This document shows positions 46,011 through 56,700 of a stretch of DNA of 64,000 nucleotides, in pieces. The position numbers and the translations under genes were made by a program. Position 1 is the first letter of the stretch, and the number at the start of each line of letters is the position of its first letter. Below the pieces are notes generated by a model. The model was not told the DNA's origin. It worked only from the letters and a program-made list of their open reading frames with translations, and searched no databases. This stretch comes from Eretmocerus hayati. Its lineage: Eukaryota > Arthropoda > Insecta > Hymenoptera > Aphelinidae. The DNA is taken from NCBI GenBank assembly GCA_029851415.1, contig CM056742.1, positions 52,616,954-52,680,953 of the forward strand, in the 5' to 3' direction.

Positions 46011-46946
46011 ATGGACGGTCGAGACCTCAACGCAACTGTGCGAGTAGCAGCAGAGGATAGTGCTGACGGTATGGCCCGTCTAACGCTGGACGCGTCTGTT
46101 CAAGCGCCAGCGCAGGCATTCATCCCTTTTATATGGGATCTATCCGGGGAGGAAATACGCCAGCTGATGCACATAGGCGCACAGATTGCGCAGAGGGCCT
46201 AGAACAACCGCGGAGACGCTACGCCACGCCTGAGAAGACCAAGGAATGCGCCGACGCTAGAGGATCACAACCGTGCCCAGGAGATGATGGTTGAGTGGAC
46301 AGAGAGGGGCGTTGTTAGACTCGCTGGAGAGCCCAACCCACCACTGGCTCCCGAACCGCCGGCCAACGAACAGCTCGCTGTTGTAATTCTACCACCTCGT
46401 TTGGAGGATCCAGAGGAGATCCCAGCCATCGAGACGTCCATCGAAGGAGAGTGGAATCAGACTAGAAAAGCCATCCTCACGTCAAGAACTGCTTACCTAC
46501 AAGTAAGGTCTGAATTCCACAATTCTTTTGAACTCTTGGATGACTTCCTGGATAAAGACGGGTCCGATGGACGCCGCATGGCTGGAAATTTACCAGTGCG
46601 AATCGCTCACGAGAAAGCAGCCCACGAGGTGGCGGAAACGCACAAACGCCGACTTAGAGAGGAGCGAGCAGTCACTAACCGAGCGGAAATGGGAGCCAGG
46701 CAGAAGGTCGAGAAGTTCCAGCGTAAGACTGCGCTAGAAGCGGCACAGCTCCAAAGAGCACTGACAGGAGCTCGACGCCAGCGGGAGCAACTGGGTGGGG
46801 CGGATCCCACTCGCAACCAGCGCGCTGATCCGGATAGGAAACGGTGGTGCCCTGTCTGTGGCCTACCAGGTGTAGCGCGAGGACGCGAGTGCCCTAACCG
46901 CGTGAATCACCCGAGCTTCCACTACTCATTGCATCATCGCTGTTGA
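46011..46946 (+). pseudogene. Gypsy-2 third ORF, coiled-coil with CPxC-x10-CPx4H end
   Basis: One frame of 311 codons has a single stop at 46200-46202. It starts 30 bases after the integrase frame ends. Features are an acidic and hydrophobic N-terminal part, a mid-region of basic-acidic heptads (RRLREERAVTNRAEMGARQK to REQLGG) that should form a coiled coil, and a C-terminal WCPVCGLPG...ECPNRVNH. The spacing of CPVC to CPNRVNH equals that of the intact element's ORF3. Compared with gag and pol this ORF is notably little decayed. It does not look like an envelope: there is no signal peptide or transmembrane segment. Its function is unknown; a nucleic-acid-binding or accessory protein is possible. 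Confidence 0.75.
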
Positions 46947-47388
46947 AGGAAGAGCCCACACATGTGGCAACATTTCTTTTTCCCTTTCTCTCTTCCTGGA
47001 ATTCCATCTTTCTTTCCTCCTATTTACATATTTACATACTTACAATTATCATCTACAATGCTATACTTGATATGGAAAAGTTCCTTTCGTTGAGATCAAT
47101 ATGTACAAATGGTGTTCTAAGTGACTAATCGAGTGCAGTTTCTTCAATTGTTCTGTCTCATTTTAGTCCAAGCACATATGTGTATTTCTGGTCATTATGA
47201 CATTAGATGCGCATTCGCTAATTGAGGCAATCAGCCAAAGAAATTATTTTTGAAGATTAGTCGACAGGCGCGACGAACATATTTTTGTACTTTCGATGAA
47301 ATAGATTTATATTCTAACAACTTTTCTTATTTTTATAGTTGCTTCAGAAAGAGATTTTCTCGAGCCGGGACGCTTAGGCTTATGACGT

Positions 47389-47402
47389 CTGGGGAGAGGG
47401 TA
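47389..47402 (+). promoter_or_regulatory. Gypsy-2 polypurine tract
   Basis: TCTGGGGAGAGGGTA directly precedes the 3' LTR start TGTGGCGGG. It matches the PPT of the intact element (TCTGGGGGAGGGG). Confidence 0.8.
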
Positions 47403-48054
47403 TGTGGCGGGTAAAGTCCCATCACTCTCTCGTCGGCAATAGTATCACAGGTTTGAATATGAGAGAGATAGAGAACGCGTGCGCGCCCAAAATGGCTGTC
47501 CAATAGGAACGCAGCTCTCGCCTCTGGCAATTCGCGGCCATTCAATGAGCGTGTGCTCCGGTCACCTCGACATCCAACGCAGGTCCTGCAGGTGCCGAGG
47601 CTCCCGTACTCAACGGCAACAGGGGGGGGGGGGGTATTCCACCCGGGCTTTTGCGAAATTCAGCGGACTGCCAGCAAACAGCGTGACTGAGGCAGCGGCC
47701 TACAAAGCGACATCGCAGCGTGAGTACCAGCCAAGAACGTCTCTCTATCTCTCTCTATGCGTGCGGCTCTCTCTCTCTCTTGCGACATATTTCACCTGTT
47801 CCGTTGCGCTCGGATGCGCTCTTCTGTTAAATACACTTCTTGGATAAACCTCCCATCAAGTTTCGTACTTGCTGCTCTTATAAATTCATATGTGTCTCCC
47901 TGTCGTTCGATCATACTCGATACCAAACGAGAGCAACCGCCAGGAGGTTGTCCGGGGACCCGATGCAGACGAAACCAAGCAGATCCTGGCGAGCCGCATT
48001 GCACATTGCGGACTCGCATAAATAATTAAAGTGACGAGCTAAAATGCCGTCACA
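47403..48054 (+). repeat. 3' LTR of Gypsy-2
   Basis: This 652-bp LTR is shorter than the 5' copy because of internal deletions. It contains a 13-G run at 47622-47634 that the other LTR lacks, and ends CGTCACA. The flank GTAT at 48055-48058 is the target duplication. Confidence 0.9.
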
Positions 48055-49270
48055 GTATGATAAAGATTCGAACGGGATACTGAAGAGTGGACTCCTAGGT
48101 ATCACGCAGATTTTACCCTAAATACCATCTTTGTTTTGAAAAAGTTACGCCACTTCTCCCGAGAAACAATTTTTTTTAATCAAATAGGGTTGTTCAAAAA
48201 CGATTCAACGAATCGTCACCAAATTTGGTTTGCTTCTTAACCTCAATGAGGACTATTGATTGTCTGAGTTTTTGGCCTCATCAGTCAACTATTGGGGGAT
48301 TAACAACCATTCGTTTATAATAGGTCTTTTTTGTTTAAACCTACGTAACTCCTACAAAAAATATGCTAGAGCGATAAATATTTTCCTGAATCTGTAGGTT
48401 TTTTTACTAGCTAGAAGGTGAGACCAGAGCGACCTCGTTTAAAATTATACCCACAGAGCTATAGGCATAATTCCGCAAAAGTGCCGTTTTTCCAGTGATT
48501 CATTGTTAATAATTTTTTCCGGCGAAATTTGTTCGGAAGTGGTAGACATGGTTCTATGGAGTGTCTTGCACCTGAAAAAGGATGAAACCAGCACCTATCT
48601 TCCACCGCCAAAATGACGTCCTTCTCGAGCTTATTCTACTGGCCTACTATGTACCTTCAAAGCACCTCGCAATCCGAGTCTCGCAATTTGGAGGATTTCG
48701 ATAGAATTTCAAATACATGAAAAATGAGATGAGAAACAGATTTTTTTGACCCTTTGCTAGATGTTGGTGCATTTTGTCTTTCCTCTCAAGATTAGACTCT
48801 TCAGGGGGGCTGAAGAGATCTGAGTAGAGGTTGGCCCCCGACGTCATCTAGCCTTAGTGGTTTGATGGTCAAGCCAATTGGGCTAGGTAACGGAGGAGTG
48901 GCTGCAAAAGCCCTCGTGTGACATATAAGCCCGATCAAAATAGTGACCATCAAGCCACTTAGGCTGGGTGACGTCGGGGGCGAACTTGTACTTGGATCTC
49001 TTCAGCTCCCCAGAAGAGTCTGATCCAGGGAGGAAAAACGGACCGCACCAACATCTAGCGTAGAGTCAGAAATAATTTTTTTGTTTCTCATCTCATTTTC
49101 CATGTATCTGAATTTCCATCAAAATCCTTCAAGTTGCGACACTCGATCCGCGAGGTGCCTCGAAGGTACATAGATCGAATTCGAGTAATCCAATATCGAT
49201 CTATATCACTGAAACAACAGATCTGTTGATTAAAATTAGCTTGCACTAGCCGAGTCATGTAATCATATAA
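48055..49270. repeat. Right arm of the large palindrome
   Basis: 48055-48615 is the inverted match of 30541-31130. 48640-49270 carries further inverted copies of the units in 28800-30540 (TACCTTCAAAGCACCTCGC, ATGAGATGAGAAAC, GGGGGCTGAAGAGATC). It continues the foldback structure interrupted by Gypsy-2. Confidence 0.75.
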
Positions 49271-50828
49271 TTCAATAATCATGCATTTTATGAAATCTTG
49301 CACGTTCCTCTATAGCGCAACGGAAACGATGCGAATCCACAGCTCCGCACGCGTGTGACGTAGTGAGTCTCAGACCTTCTTTCTGCGCCTCTCCACCCCA
49401 TGACGATTCACCGGCGACGACTTCTCAAGCCGAGCAATACCTGTGCACTGCACGTCGGCCATTGCAGGTGCATCGTCAGTACCTAGACGTAACGTTGCAC
49501 TCTTCCCTTTGGCACTACTCCATCAAAATCCAGAGCATCGTCGAGGACAACGCTCGGCATGCTCGGGAGGCCGCTCGGAATGGCCAAGCTACCCAGACCA
49601 TGTCAGTTGCGCCTTGCACTACGATACACGCAAACACACGTACATTCTCTAAGCATTATATAAAAGTATTAATATCAATACATCGTGTCTATTCTTCCCG
49701 ATATTCTTCTCACATGTCACCTATGTGCCAAATAGGATGAGAATTTCAGCTCCTGAAGTCACGTCGACGGTGTAGGTGAAGCAGTATCGAATTACTCTCT
49801 GGGTGACCCAAGAAATGACAAGTGTCCGTTCGGATGGTCATCTTGAATATCTGTCAGATTTAAATGCGATCAAGAATGATTTGAGATGTAGAAAAAATGA
49901 GCACGAGTCAATGTAAGAATCATTGAGAAGAGATAGAGGTCCGTATAGTAGGTTATCTAAGTAGAAGTTTGTGACAGGAAATTATACTGGACAATCTCCA
50001 CTCTATCCCAACAAAAGCAGAGTCAATAGAACTAGTTCTACTATGAGCTTGCACATTCTGGGAGTAAAGTTCCCGTGTTTCAGAATGAGCTTTGCACGTG
50101 TTCCTTGGTGATGAATGGTTGGTGATACGGGTTTTCAATTTTCCCGAAGGAGTGGGCACAGTCGGCCCGTATCATGGCATACATAAATCCATTTGCACGG
50201 AGTCTAGTTTTATTCTTGTTCATACGATTGGCACCTGGAATAAACTCGTTTGTCAACAATCATGTTAATAAGACAATCATATTATCGATTCTATTCCAAT
50301 TGTTCGGATACTTTCAACTTCTTAGGGTTGACAAAAATCCTAGTGAGCGTCTAATGGAATGGCACTGCCACTCTCTTCAAACATTTCCATTGATTGCCAG
50401 ACGTGACGAGATTCGTGACTTACGATGAAGCTCTCCTTCGACATCACAGGTACGGATGTCATGACTTGTAGAATTTGGCTGATCTTTCGGGAGAATGAAG
50501 TCATCTGGCCGATGATTTCATCGCTCGTAGTGGATAGACTGATTTTACCCGAAAACGCAAGGAACGGGAAGAGTGACAAAAAGCCCGGTTTAAGTCTCAC
50601 TTGGACGGTAGAGACTGATTCTGAAGTACTCGGAGTTTGTAACCCGCAGGAAACTCTCGTGGCAACATCGTGCTGCGACAAATGATATCATGAGCCCACC
50701 GTCAAGGGCGGATCCAGAGCTCGTGTTTGGGAGGGGCGGTCCCACGATATATATATATATATATACACACGTGTGGGTATGTGTGTGTGTGTGTGTGCAC
50801 ATACATATGAAACATTATATATTATGTA
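49271..50828. other. No recognised gene; TA/TG microsatellite
   Basis: The open plus-strand frame 49363-49740 has no domain. A (TA)n and (TG)n microsatellite lies at about 50743-50798. Nothing else is recognised. Confidence 0.4.
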
Positions 50829-51003
50829 CATTAGGGAGGGCCGAAAATGAATTTTTTTAGATCGATACGCCTGGGGTCAAGAAAAGTAGGTTTCAACTAG
50901 TAGATGTGAAAAATTTTTGCTGGACACTGGGAAATGAGATCTTCCGTCCGAGCAAGAGCCATAAAGGTTTTTTTCAAATCACATGCGTTTAGATGGGAAA
51001 CTG

Positions 51004-51881
51004 TGTGACTGGATTTATTCAGGCACATCCAGGCAGAGCCTGGTTTTATTTCGTGGGTTACTTACTCTATAATTTGCATATTGAGAGGGAGTATGAAATG
51101 ATAAGAGCAAGGCGATAAAGTTGAGCACCGGAGCTTTAATGGAAATAAAGAAGAGAAAGTTGAAACATATTTACAAAATATTTACAAAAGGTCATTAGAC
51201 CGGGAGAGTACTTGCGCAGGCTCGAGCACGAGGTCGGGAGGGCACGAAGAGGAATACATTCTACTGGCCACAGAAAGAGAGAGAGAGGATTCGAGCTAGC
51301 ACTTACAGAACGTTGAACTTTGTCCTTGAAGACGACGTCGGCTACTGGGCGCAGGATGGCCACGAGACGCAAGTCGGCCTTGGGACTGTCGCTAGTGGGA
51401 CGCTTGGCACGGTCGGCGATTTGACCTCGTATGGTCAGGAAGCTGCACCGGGCTCCTCAGATAATCCACTAAGTGCAGGGTCGGTCGCGAGACCACTGCC
51501 CCAGGTCAAAATATGCACGCGCGCACCGTAACTTTTATATCGGCGACGAGGAAAACGCGCGGCAAAAACGGAGCAGAAATCGGAGCGAGCGACGGCGCGT
51601 GCTCTCTCGATCACAAACGACGTAAGTCTGCCGCCGGCGGCGTGGTGATGATGAAATGGCGCGCGAGGGGAGGGAGCGCGAGGGGAAGTATGGCTACTGC
51701 TATACTTATAGCCCGCGCGAGCCCGTCTCGCTATAGTGTGCTTTCTCTCTCTCTCTCTCTTACCTTAAAAATGTCCTCTCCTTCGCTCGGCTCTTGCTGA
51801 AACAGTAACTTTATGATTAGATTATAAATTCTGTTACTTGGCCCAGGAGAGAGGCAGGACGGATATTACTCATCCGTCACA
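51004..51881 (-). repeat. 3' LTR of Gypsy-1
   Basis: 878 bp, containing a (CT)n tract at about 51741-51760 that is four bases longer than in the 5' copy. Minus-strand AATAAA signals lie at 51014-51019 and 51045-51050, near the inner end of the transcript. A minus-strand TATAAAAGT lies at about 51531-51539. Confidence 0.95.
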
Positions 51882-51891
51882 CCCCTCCCCC
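51882..51891 (-). promoter_or_regulatory. Gypsy-1 polypurine tract
   Basis: Minus strand GGGGGAGGGG directly precedes the 3' LTR start TGTGACGG. Plus-strand priming would start here. Confidence 0.85.
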
Positions 51892-52478
51892 AGACGCTGG
51901 GTAGCCGACTGGCGTACCAGCTCGAAGCCTACCCTCTCTGAATCTGGGCCAAATAAACTGAAAAATTGACCATTGTAGTCATAAAATTGGAACGAAAATT
52001 GTAATGATTGTATCATGTTTGGGTCTCTGAAATAAAAAATTGAATTTCACAGAATGTAGATGTAATTCCTCAAAAACGGTGGGGATATCATACATGCGGA
52101 CATAAAATCCACTCTTTTGGCAACTATTCATATAGATTTTAGATCATAGATCACTGGAGAGCGTCTTTCACTGCACTGTTCTGCACATGTGTGCCACAGA
52201 GAAAATCACTTTTTGGTTTCACTGAATCACTTGGTCTCTTGAATTGACCGTCACTATTGGATCATACTAGGCATACAGTATACTCATCATTCATTGCATA
52301 CAGCACTCTGAACATACATTGTACACAGTACACAGATCATACTTAGGACATTTGTCCGTATTCACGCCTCGTGCATTCAGATCACACCATACATCGCTCA
52401 ATCCATACTTTTTACATGAATAGCGCTCGAATCTATAAAAATAAAATACTGATTGACTATTTTGTCACATGATTGTTT

Positions 52479-52958
52479 GGTCATAGACCTACATAATCGA
52501 ACATGATTTGTTCTTTGGCACAAAAGAAATCAAAAATATTAAAAAAGCTGTCATTTGACAGGTAAGTACAAACTATCAAAAAGTAAACATATTAATTTTA
52601 GAAACAATTCAATGGTCATTGACCGTGTAAGTTTTTTCTAACCTAGACAATCGAAAATTTGGTCGTATGACCGGAATGAAATGAAAATTCGAAAAGTATC
52701 AATAGGATTTTCACTATTTTTTAAGATGTTAGGTCGTAGACCTTAGTATTATTACTATAAAAATTTGGTCAATTGACCTTAAAAAGGGAAAGAATATAAA
52801 CTGAGTGGTCATAGACCAACGCAAAAGAAAACGGAAAATTATTAAATTACTGATCGGTCGGAGACCACGTATCTTCGGTCGTCGACCCACTCTTCGGTCT
52901 AAGACCTACTGCTTGTCGTGTCTGTCCGCAAATGGACAATCTTTTGGGTCATTTGACC
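52479..52958. repeat. Array of ten GGTC-N3/4-GACC dyads
   Basis: Sites lie at 52479, 52614, 52661, 52732, 52767, 52807, 52856, 52877, 52896 and 52947. Each is GGTC and GACC separated by 3 or 4 bases (for example GGTCATAGACC, GGTCAATTGACC, GGTCGTCGACC). They lie between ORF3 and the 3' LTR, with the last one inside the ORF3 end. Further copies lie at 60212-60222 in the leader and 57311-57321 in the gag/pol overlap. The variable centre with fixed ends suggests a dyad-binding protein site or RNA hairpins. Confidence 0.75.
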
Positions 52959-53622
52959 CCTGGCACTTGCAGATCGGGCATCTAGGGACGTCGTAGAGAG
53001 CCTTTTTTCCAGAGGCTTCTCTGCGACGACTTCGACCCTCTTCTATTTCTTTGAAGTGCTGCATATTTTTCTTTTGGTCGAGCTGACGCTGGAGTTGGAT
53101 CGCCCGAATTTTGGCACATTTGGCCTCTATTTCAAGTTGTCTTAACTCTTCCGCCTCGCGCCTTTTCTTTTCCTCTTCTCTGCGACGAGCTTCGCGGCGG
53201 CGTTCTCTGTTTCGCTGAGCCTCATCAATCATGGCCAAGTTCTCCATGGTGTCTTCGATGTGCTCTATTCTTGTTTGACCGAAAAGGTCAACGCTGGCCT
53301 TCCCGTATTTCTCCTGGAATGCGAAGCATTCCGCTATCAAATCGTCTGTGTCTATTCTCTGATGTTCCATTTTTAATATATGGTCGTCTATTCGACCCAT
53401 GAGGATCCTGGCTTCATCCTCTTCATTGTCGGCGTCGACATTACCATCAGAGGGGGTGTTTGCTGTCGCGGCAGATAGTCGTGCCGCTTCAGCCTCTTCT
53501 TTGGCCAGCTGTTCCAGTTCTTCATTGAACAGGCGCATTTGCTCCATCGCCTCTCTCACCTCCTCTGGTGATTTTTCAGTGACCTCACTGCTGTCATTGA
53601 GGAAATCCATTTCCTGGAACAA
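52906..53622 (-). CDS. Gypsy-1 third ORF, coiled-coil protein with C-terminal CPxC-x10-CPx4H
   Basis: A 238-codon ORF starts 119 bases after the pol stop. The N-terminal third is acidic and helical (VREAMEQMRLFNEELEQLAK). The middle (about 65-120) has no known motif. Residues about 130-205 are a long charged coiled coil rich in Arg, Glu and Lys (RRREARRREEEKKRREAEEL). The last 25 residues hold CPICKCQG...DCPFADRH, four potential metal ligands. The same end motif with identical spacing occurs in the third ORF of Gypsy-2. No signal peptide, membrane segment or fusion motif is visible, so it is not an envelope. Translation would need reinitiation or splicing. Its function is unknown; an RNA- or DNA-binding accessory role is inference. 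Confidence 0.8.
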   Translation of the reverse strand: MFQEMDFLNDSSEVTEKSPEEVREAMEQMRLFNEELEQLAKEEAEAARLSAATANTPSDGNVDADNEEDEARILMGRIDDHILKMEHQRIDTDDLIAECFAFQEKYGKASVDLFGQTRIEHIEDTMENLAMIDEAQRNRERRREARRREEEKKRREAEELRQLEIEAKCAKIRAIQLQRQLDQKKNMQHFKEIEEGRSRRREASGKKALYDVPRCPICKCQGSNDPKDCPFADRHDKQ

Positions 53623-53741
53623 ATTTTCTACGTTGTTTCCCCATATTTCTTTTTTCTATGGACAGACGTCCACTACAAAGAAAAAAGAGTTTTTCTACAA
53701 GAGTTCTACGACAAAATAGTGTAAGTTGGAAAATAGAATCA

Positions 53742-56700
53742 CTATTTTGCCAAGCGACTACTAGATCTAGTGCGCATAGGGGATATACTTGACGCATTCA
53801 AGATCTTCTTTTTTGTCGATCCTTTTGGTCGGCCGCGCGGTCGTTTTGGCACCGGGTCGGTCGTATTTGGCGGGGTCACTTTGACTATATTGTCATTCGA
53901 CTCATGCCTAATTGAGGGCGCGAATTTTACGCGTTTTCTAGTAACTACGATTTTTGTTTTTCGCGGTCGTCCTCTTTTTTTGGTTAATTTTGGAGTATCT
54001 GTTTTTTGCGCAACGTTTTTTGCGGATCTGAGTACCCGACATGGACCTTGGTTGAACGAATCGTCGTCTAATGGGGCGATTATTGATTGTTCGATTTCAG
54101 GGTCGATTGGGGGCTCTTCGCCGTCGATGTAGGGTTTAAGGTCTTGGACATGCACTTTTCCGATGCTTTGGCCCGATTCATCGGCCAGTTCGTAAACATT
54201 TGAACCGAGTCGAGCCAGGATGGTGAATTTGCCGTCGAATTTGGGTGCAAGTTTGCCTGTGATACCCTGAGCTTGTGATGATAGGACTCTGTTACGCTTC
54301 CAAACAGCATCTCCTATTGCGTACTGAACATCACGTCGTTTTTTATTGTAGTATTGAGCTTGATGCTCGTGAGCTTTTTGCGAGTTGGTCATTGCGACCG
54401 TATGTAAGTCAGGCAATTTTAGCATATGTGCTTGCCAGTTACTTATTGCTTGCACTAGCTCTTTTTCAGCAGACGCGAGTTCTTGTTGACGTTTGAAGTT
54501 TTTTGGTGGAACTGGATTACGTCCATAGTTCATAAAAGCTGGACTGAGATGAGTCGAGTGCTGGACGCTTGTATTGTAAGCGAACTGGAGTTCGGTCACG
54601 TGTTCGTCCCGGCGACTATGTTTGTCCTCTAAATATGCAATAATGGACGTTTTAATTGTTTTTATTATTCGTTCTGCTGGATTGCAATGAGCGGCGTAAG
54701 GTGGTATAGTCATGTGTACAATCCCACGCTCCTGCAAGAACTTGTCAATTACTTTGTTTGAGTACTCTGGTCCGTTGTCGGACAGGAAAGTTTCGGGAGT
54801 ACCAAAACGTAGAATTATTTTGGTGTCCAGAGCTTTACGCACAGTCAGTGCATTTGCTTTGCGAACTGGTACACATTCCATCCATTTTGAAAATAAGTCA
54901 ATAAAGACTATCATATATTCATTGCCGTGAACACTGCGAGGGAACACGCAAGTGTCGGCTGCTACAACTTGCCATGGTCGTGTAATTGACCGTTTGCCCA
55001 TGAGGCCGGCTGGTGCAAGTTGTTGCACTTTGCATTGCTGGCAAATTGTGCATTTTCTCACAAAATTTGCTACATCGTGGTATAAATTTGGCCAGAAGTA
55101 ATGAATTATAACACGTTGATGTGTTTTAAATCGACCGAAATGGCCTGCTGTTACTTCTTCATGGCATTCTCTGAGGATTTGTAAACGATTTTCTTGCGGT
55201 ACTACTAATTTCCACGCATCGTTGTCAATTCCAAGATCGTCAAGGACGTCGTCGGGCTTATAATGGTAAAGATTTTCACCGACGATTTTCCAATTTGGAA
55301 ATTCTTTTGGTCGACTTTGGACCTCGTTGAATTTTTCAATGTACCACGCATCTTGCGTGGATTTTTCTACATCAATGGTCGCTAGACCAGGTGTCTCGAG
55401 CATTTCTTCGTCTTCGTACATCCTAGATAAACAGTCTGGTACGATATTCTTATTTCCTGGTCGATGTTGTATAGTGAAGTCATGGCTTTGTAATTCAAGT
55501 GCCCAGCGGGCTAGGCGTCCTGTGGGATTCCGTAGATTGAATAACCAACGCAGACTACTGTGGTCAGTTATTACCTTGAATGGGTATCCCTCAATGTAAG
55601 GCCGAAATTTTTTTATTGCCCATAAAAGAGCCAGGCATTCTCGTTCTGTACAAGAGAAATTCTTTTCTTGGGGCGTGAGTACTCTGCTAGCAAATTCTAG
55701 AGGCCGCTCTTCACCATCTACTATTTGGACAAGCAGGGCTCCAAGGCCCGTATTCGATGCATCGGTCTGGATTTGAAATTCGAGATTGTGATCAGGCCGA
55801 TTCAAGACTGGAGCCGTTGCAAGCATGATTTTTATTTGCTCAAAGGCATTTTGTTGCTCATCTGTCCATAAGAAAGGCGTCCCCTTCTTGGTTAGGCGAG
55901 TGAGCGGTTCGGCAATCGTGGCGAAATCGTTTAAGAATTTTCTATACCACGACGCCATGCCTAAGAAGCGTTGCAATTTTTTCAAAGTCTTCGGGGCTGG
56001 AAATTCTACAATTGGCTTGATCTTCTCTGGATCTGGTCGAAAGCCATCACGATTGACTAGGACTCCGAGGTACCTAACTTCGTCCTTGCAAAAGTGACTT
56101 TTTTCACGATTAATTGTTAGACCGGCATCTTTGATCTTTTTCAAAATTAGCTCAAGTACTTCTAGGTGTTTTTCAAACGTCTCAGTTACTATGATGATGT
56201 CGTCTAAATAACTGAACGCGAATGGCTCTAATTCAGGTCCGATTAAGTCGTCCATTAGGGCCTGGTAGGTCGCGGGACCATTACAGACCCCATACGGTAA
56301 TTTTGTGAATTCGAACAAACCTAATCCTGGGACTGTAAATGCCGTAAATTGTTCTGAGCCTTTTTTAAGTGGAATAGACCAGTATGCGGAGCTCATGTCT
56401 ATAGTGCTGATATATTTAGCATTTTGAAGCTTCCGTAGAATTGCATCCATTTGCGGTATAGGATATGCATTTTTGCGTGACACATTATTCAATTTTCTGT
56501 AGTCAACACAAAAGCGATATTCGCCATTCGATTTCCTAACCATTACTACGGGGCTAGACCATGCGCTTGTCGATTTTCTGATCACTCCGAGTTGGAGCAT
56601 TTTCCGGACTTGATCATGCATTTCGTCCTCGATTCGTTTGGATACGGGGTAATATTTTTGTTTGATCGGTCGACATGACTCGACGACGATCTCATGTTCA

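Larger units (their letters stand above)
31632..48054 (+). mobile_element. Old Ty3/Gypsy element (Gypsy-2), heavily interrupted
   Basis: LTRs lie at 31632-32430 and 47403-48054. The termini are TGTGACG and CGTCACA (left LTR end mutated to GTCATA), and the target duplication is GTAT on the right and GAAT on the left. PBS, gag, protease, RT, RNase H, integrase, a third ORF and a PPT occur in that order. The proteins are clearly related to those of the intact element at 51004-61777. Gag and pol have stops and frameshifts, the RT YxDD box is lost, and at least five other elements have inserted in it. The LTRs differ by large indels (799 against 652 bp), so it is old. Confidence 0.9.

Noticed and set aside
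51136..51800. Open frames inside the Gypsy-1 LTRs
   Set aside because: Identical in both LTRs, on either strand, and without known domains.
52906..53622. Envelope gene in Gypsy-1
   Set aside because: The third ORF has no signal peptide, membrane anchor or fusion motif; it is a charged coiled-coil protein.
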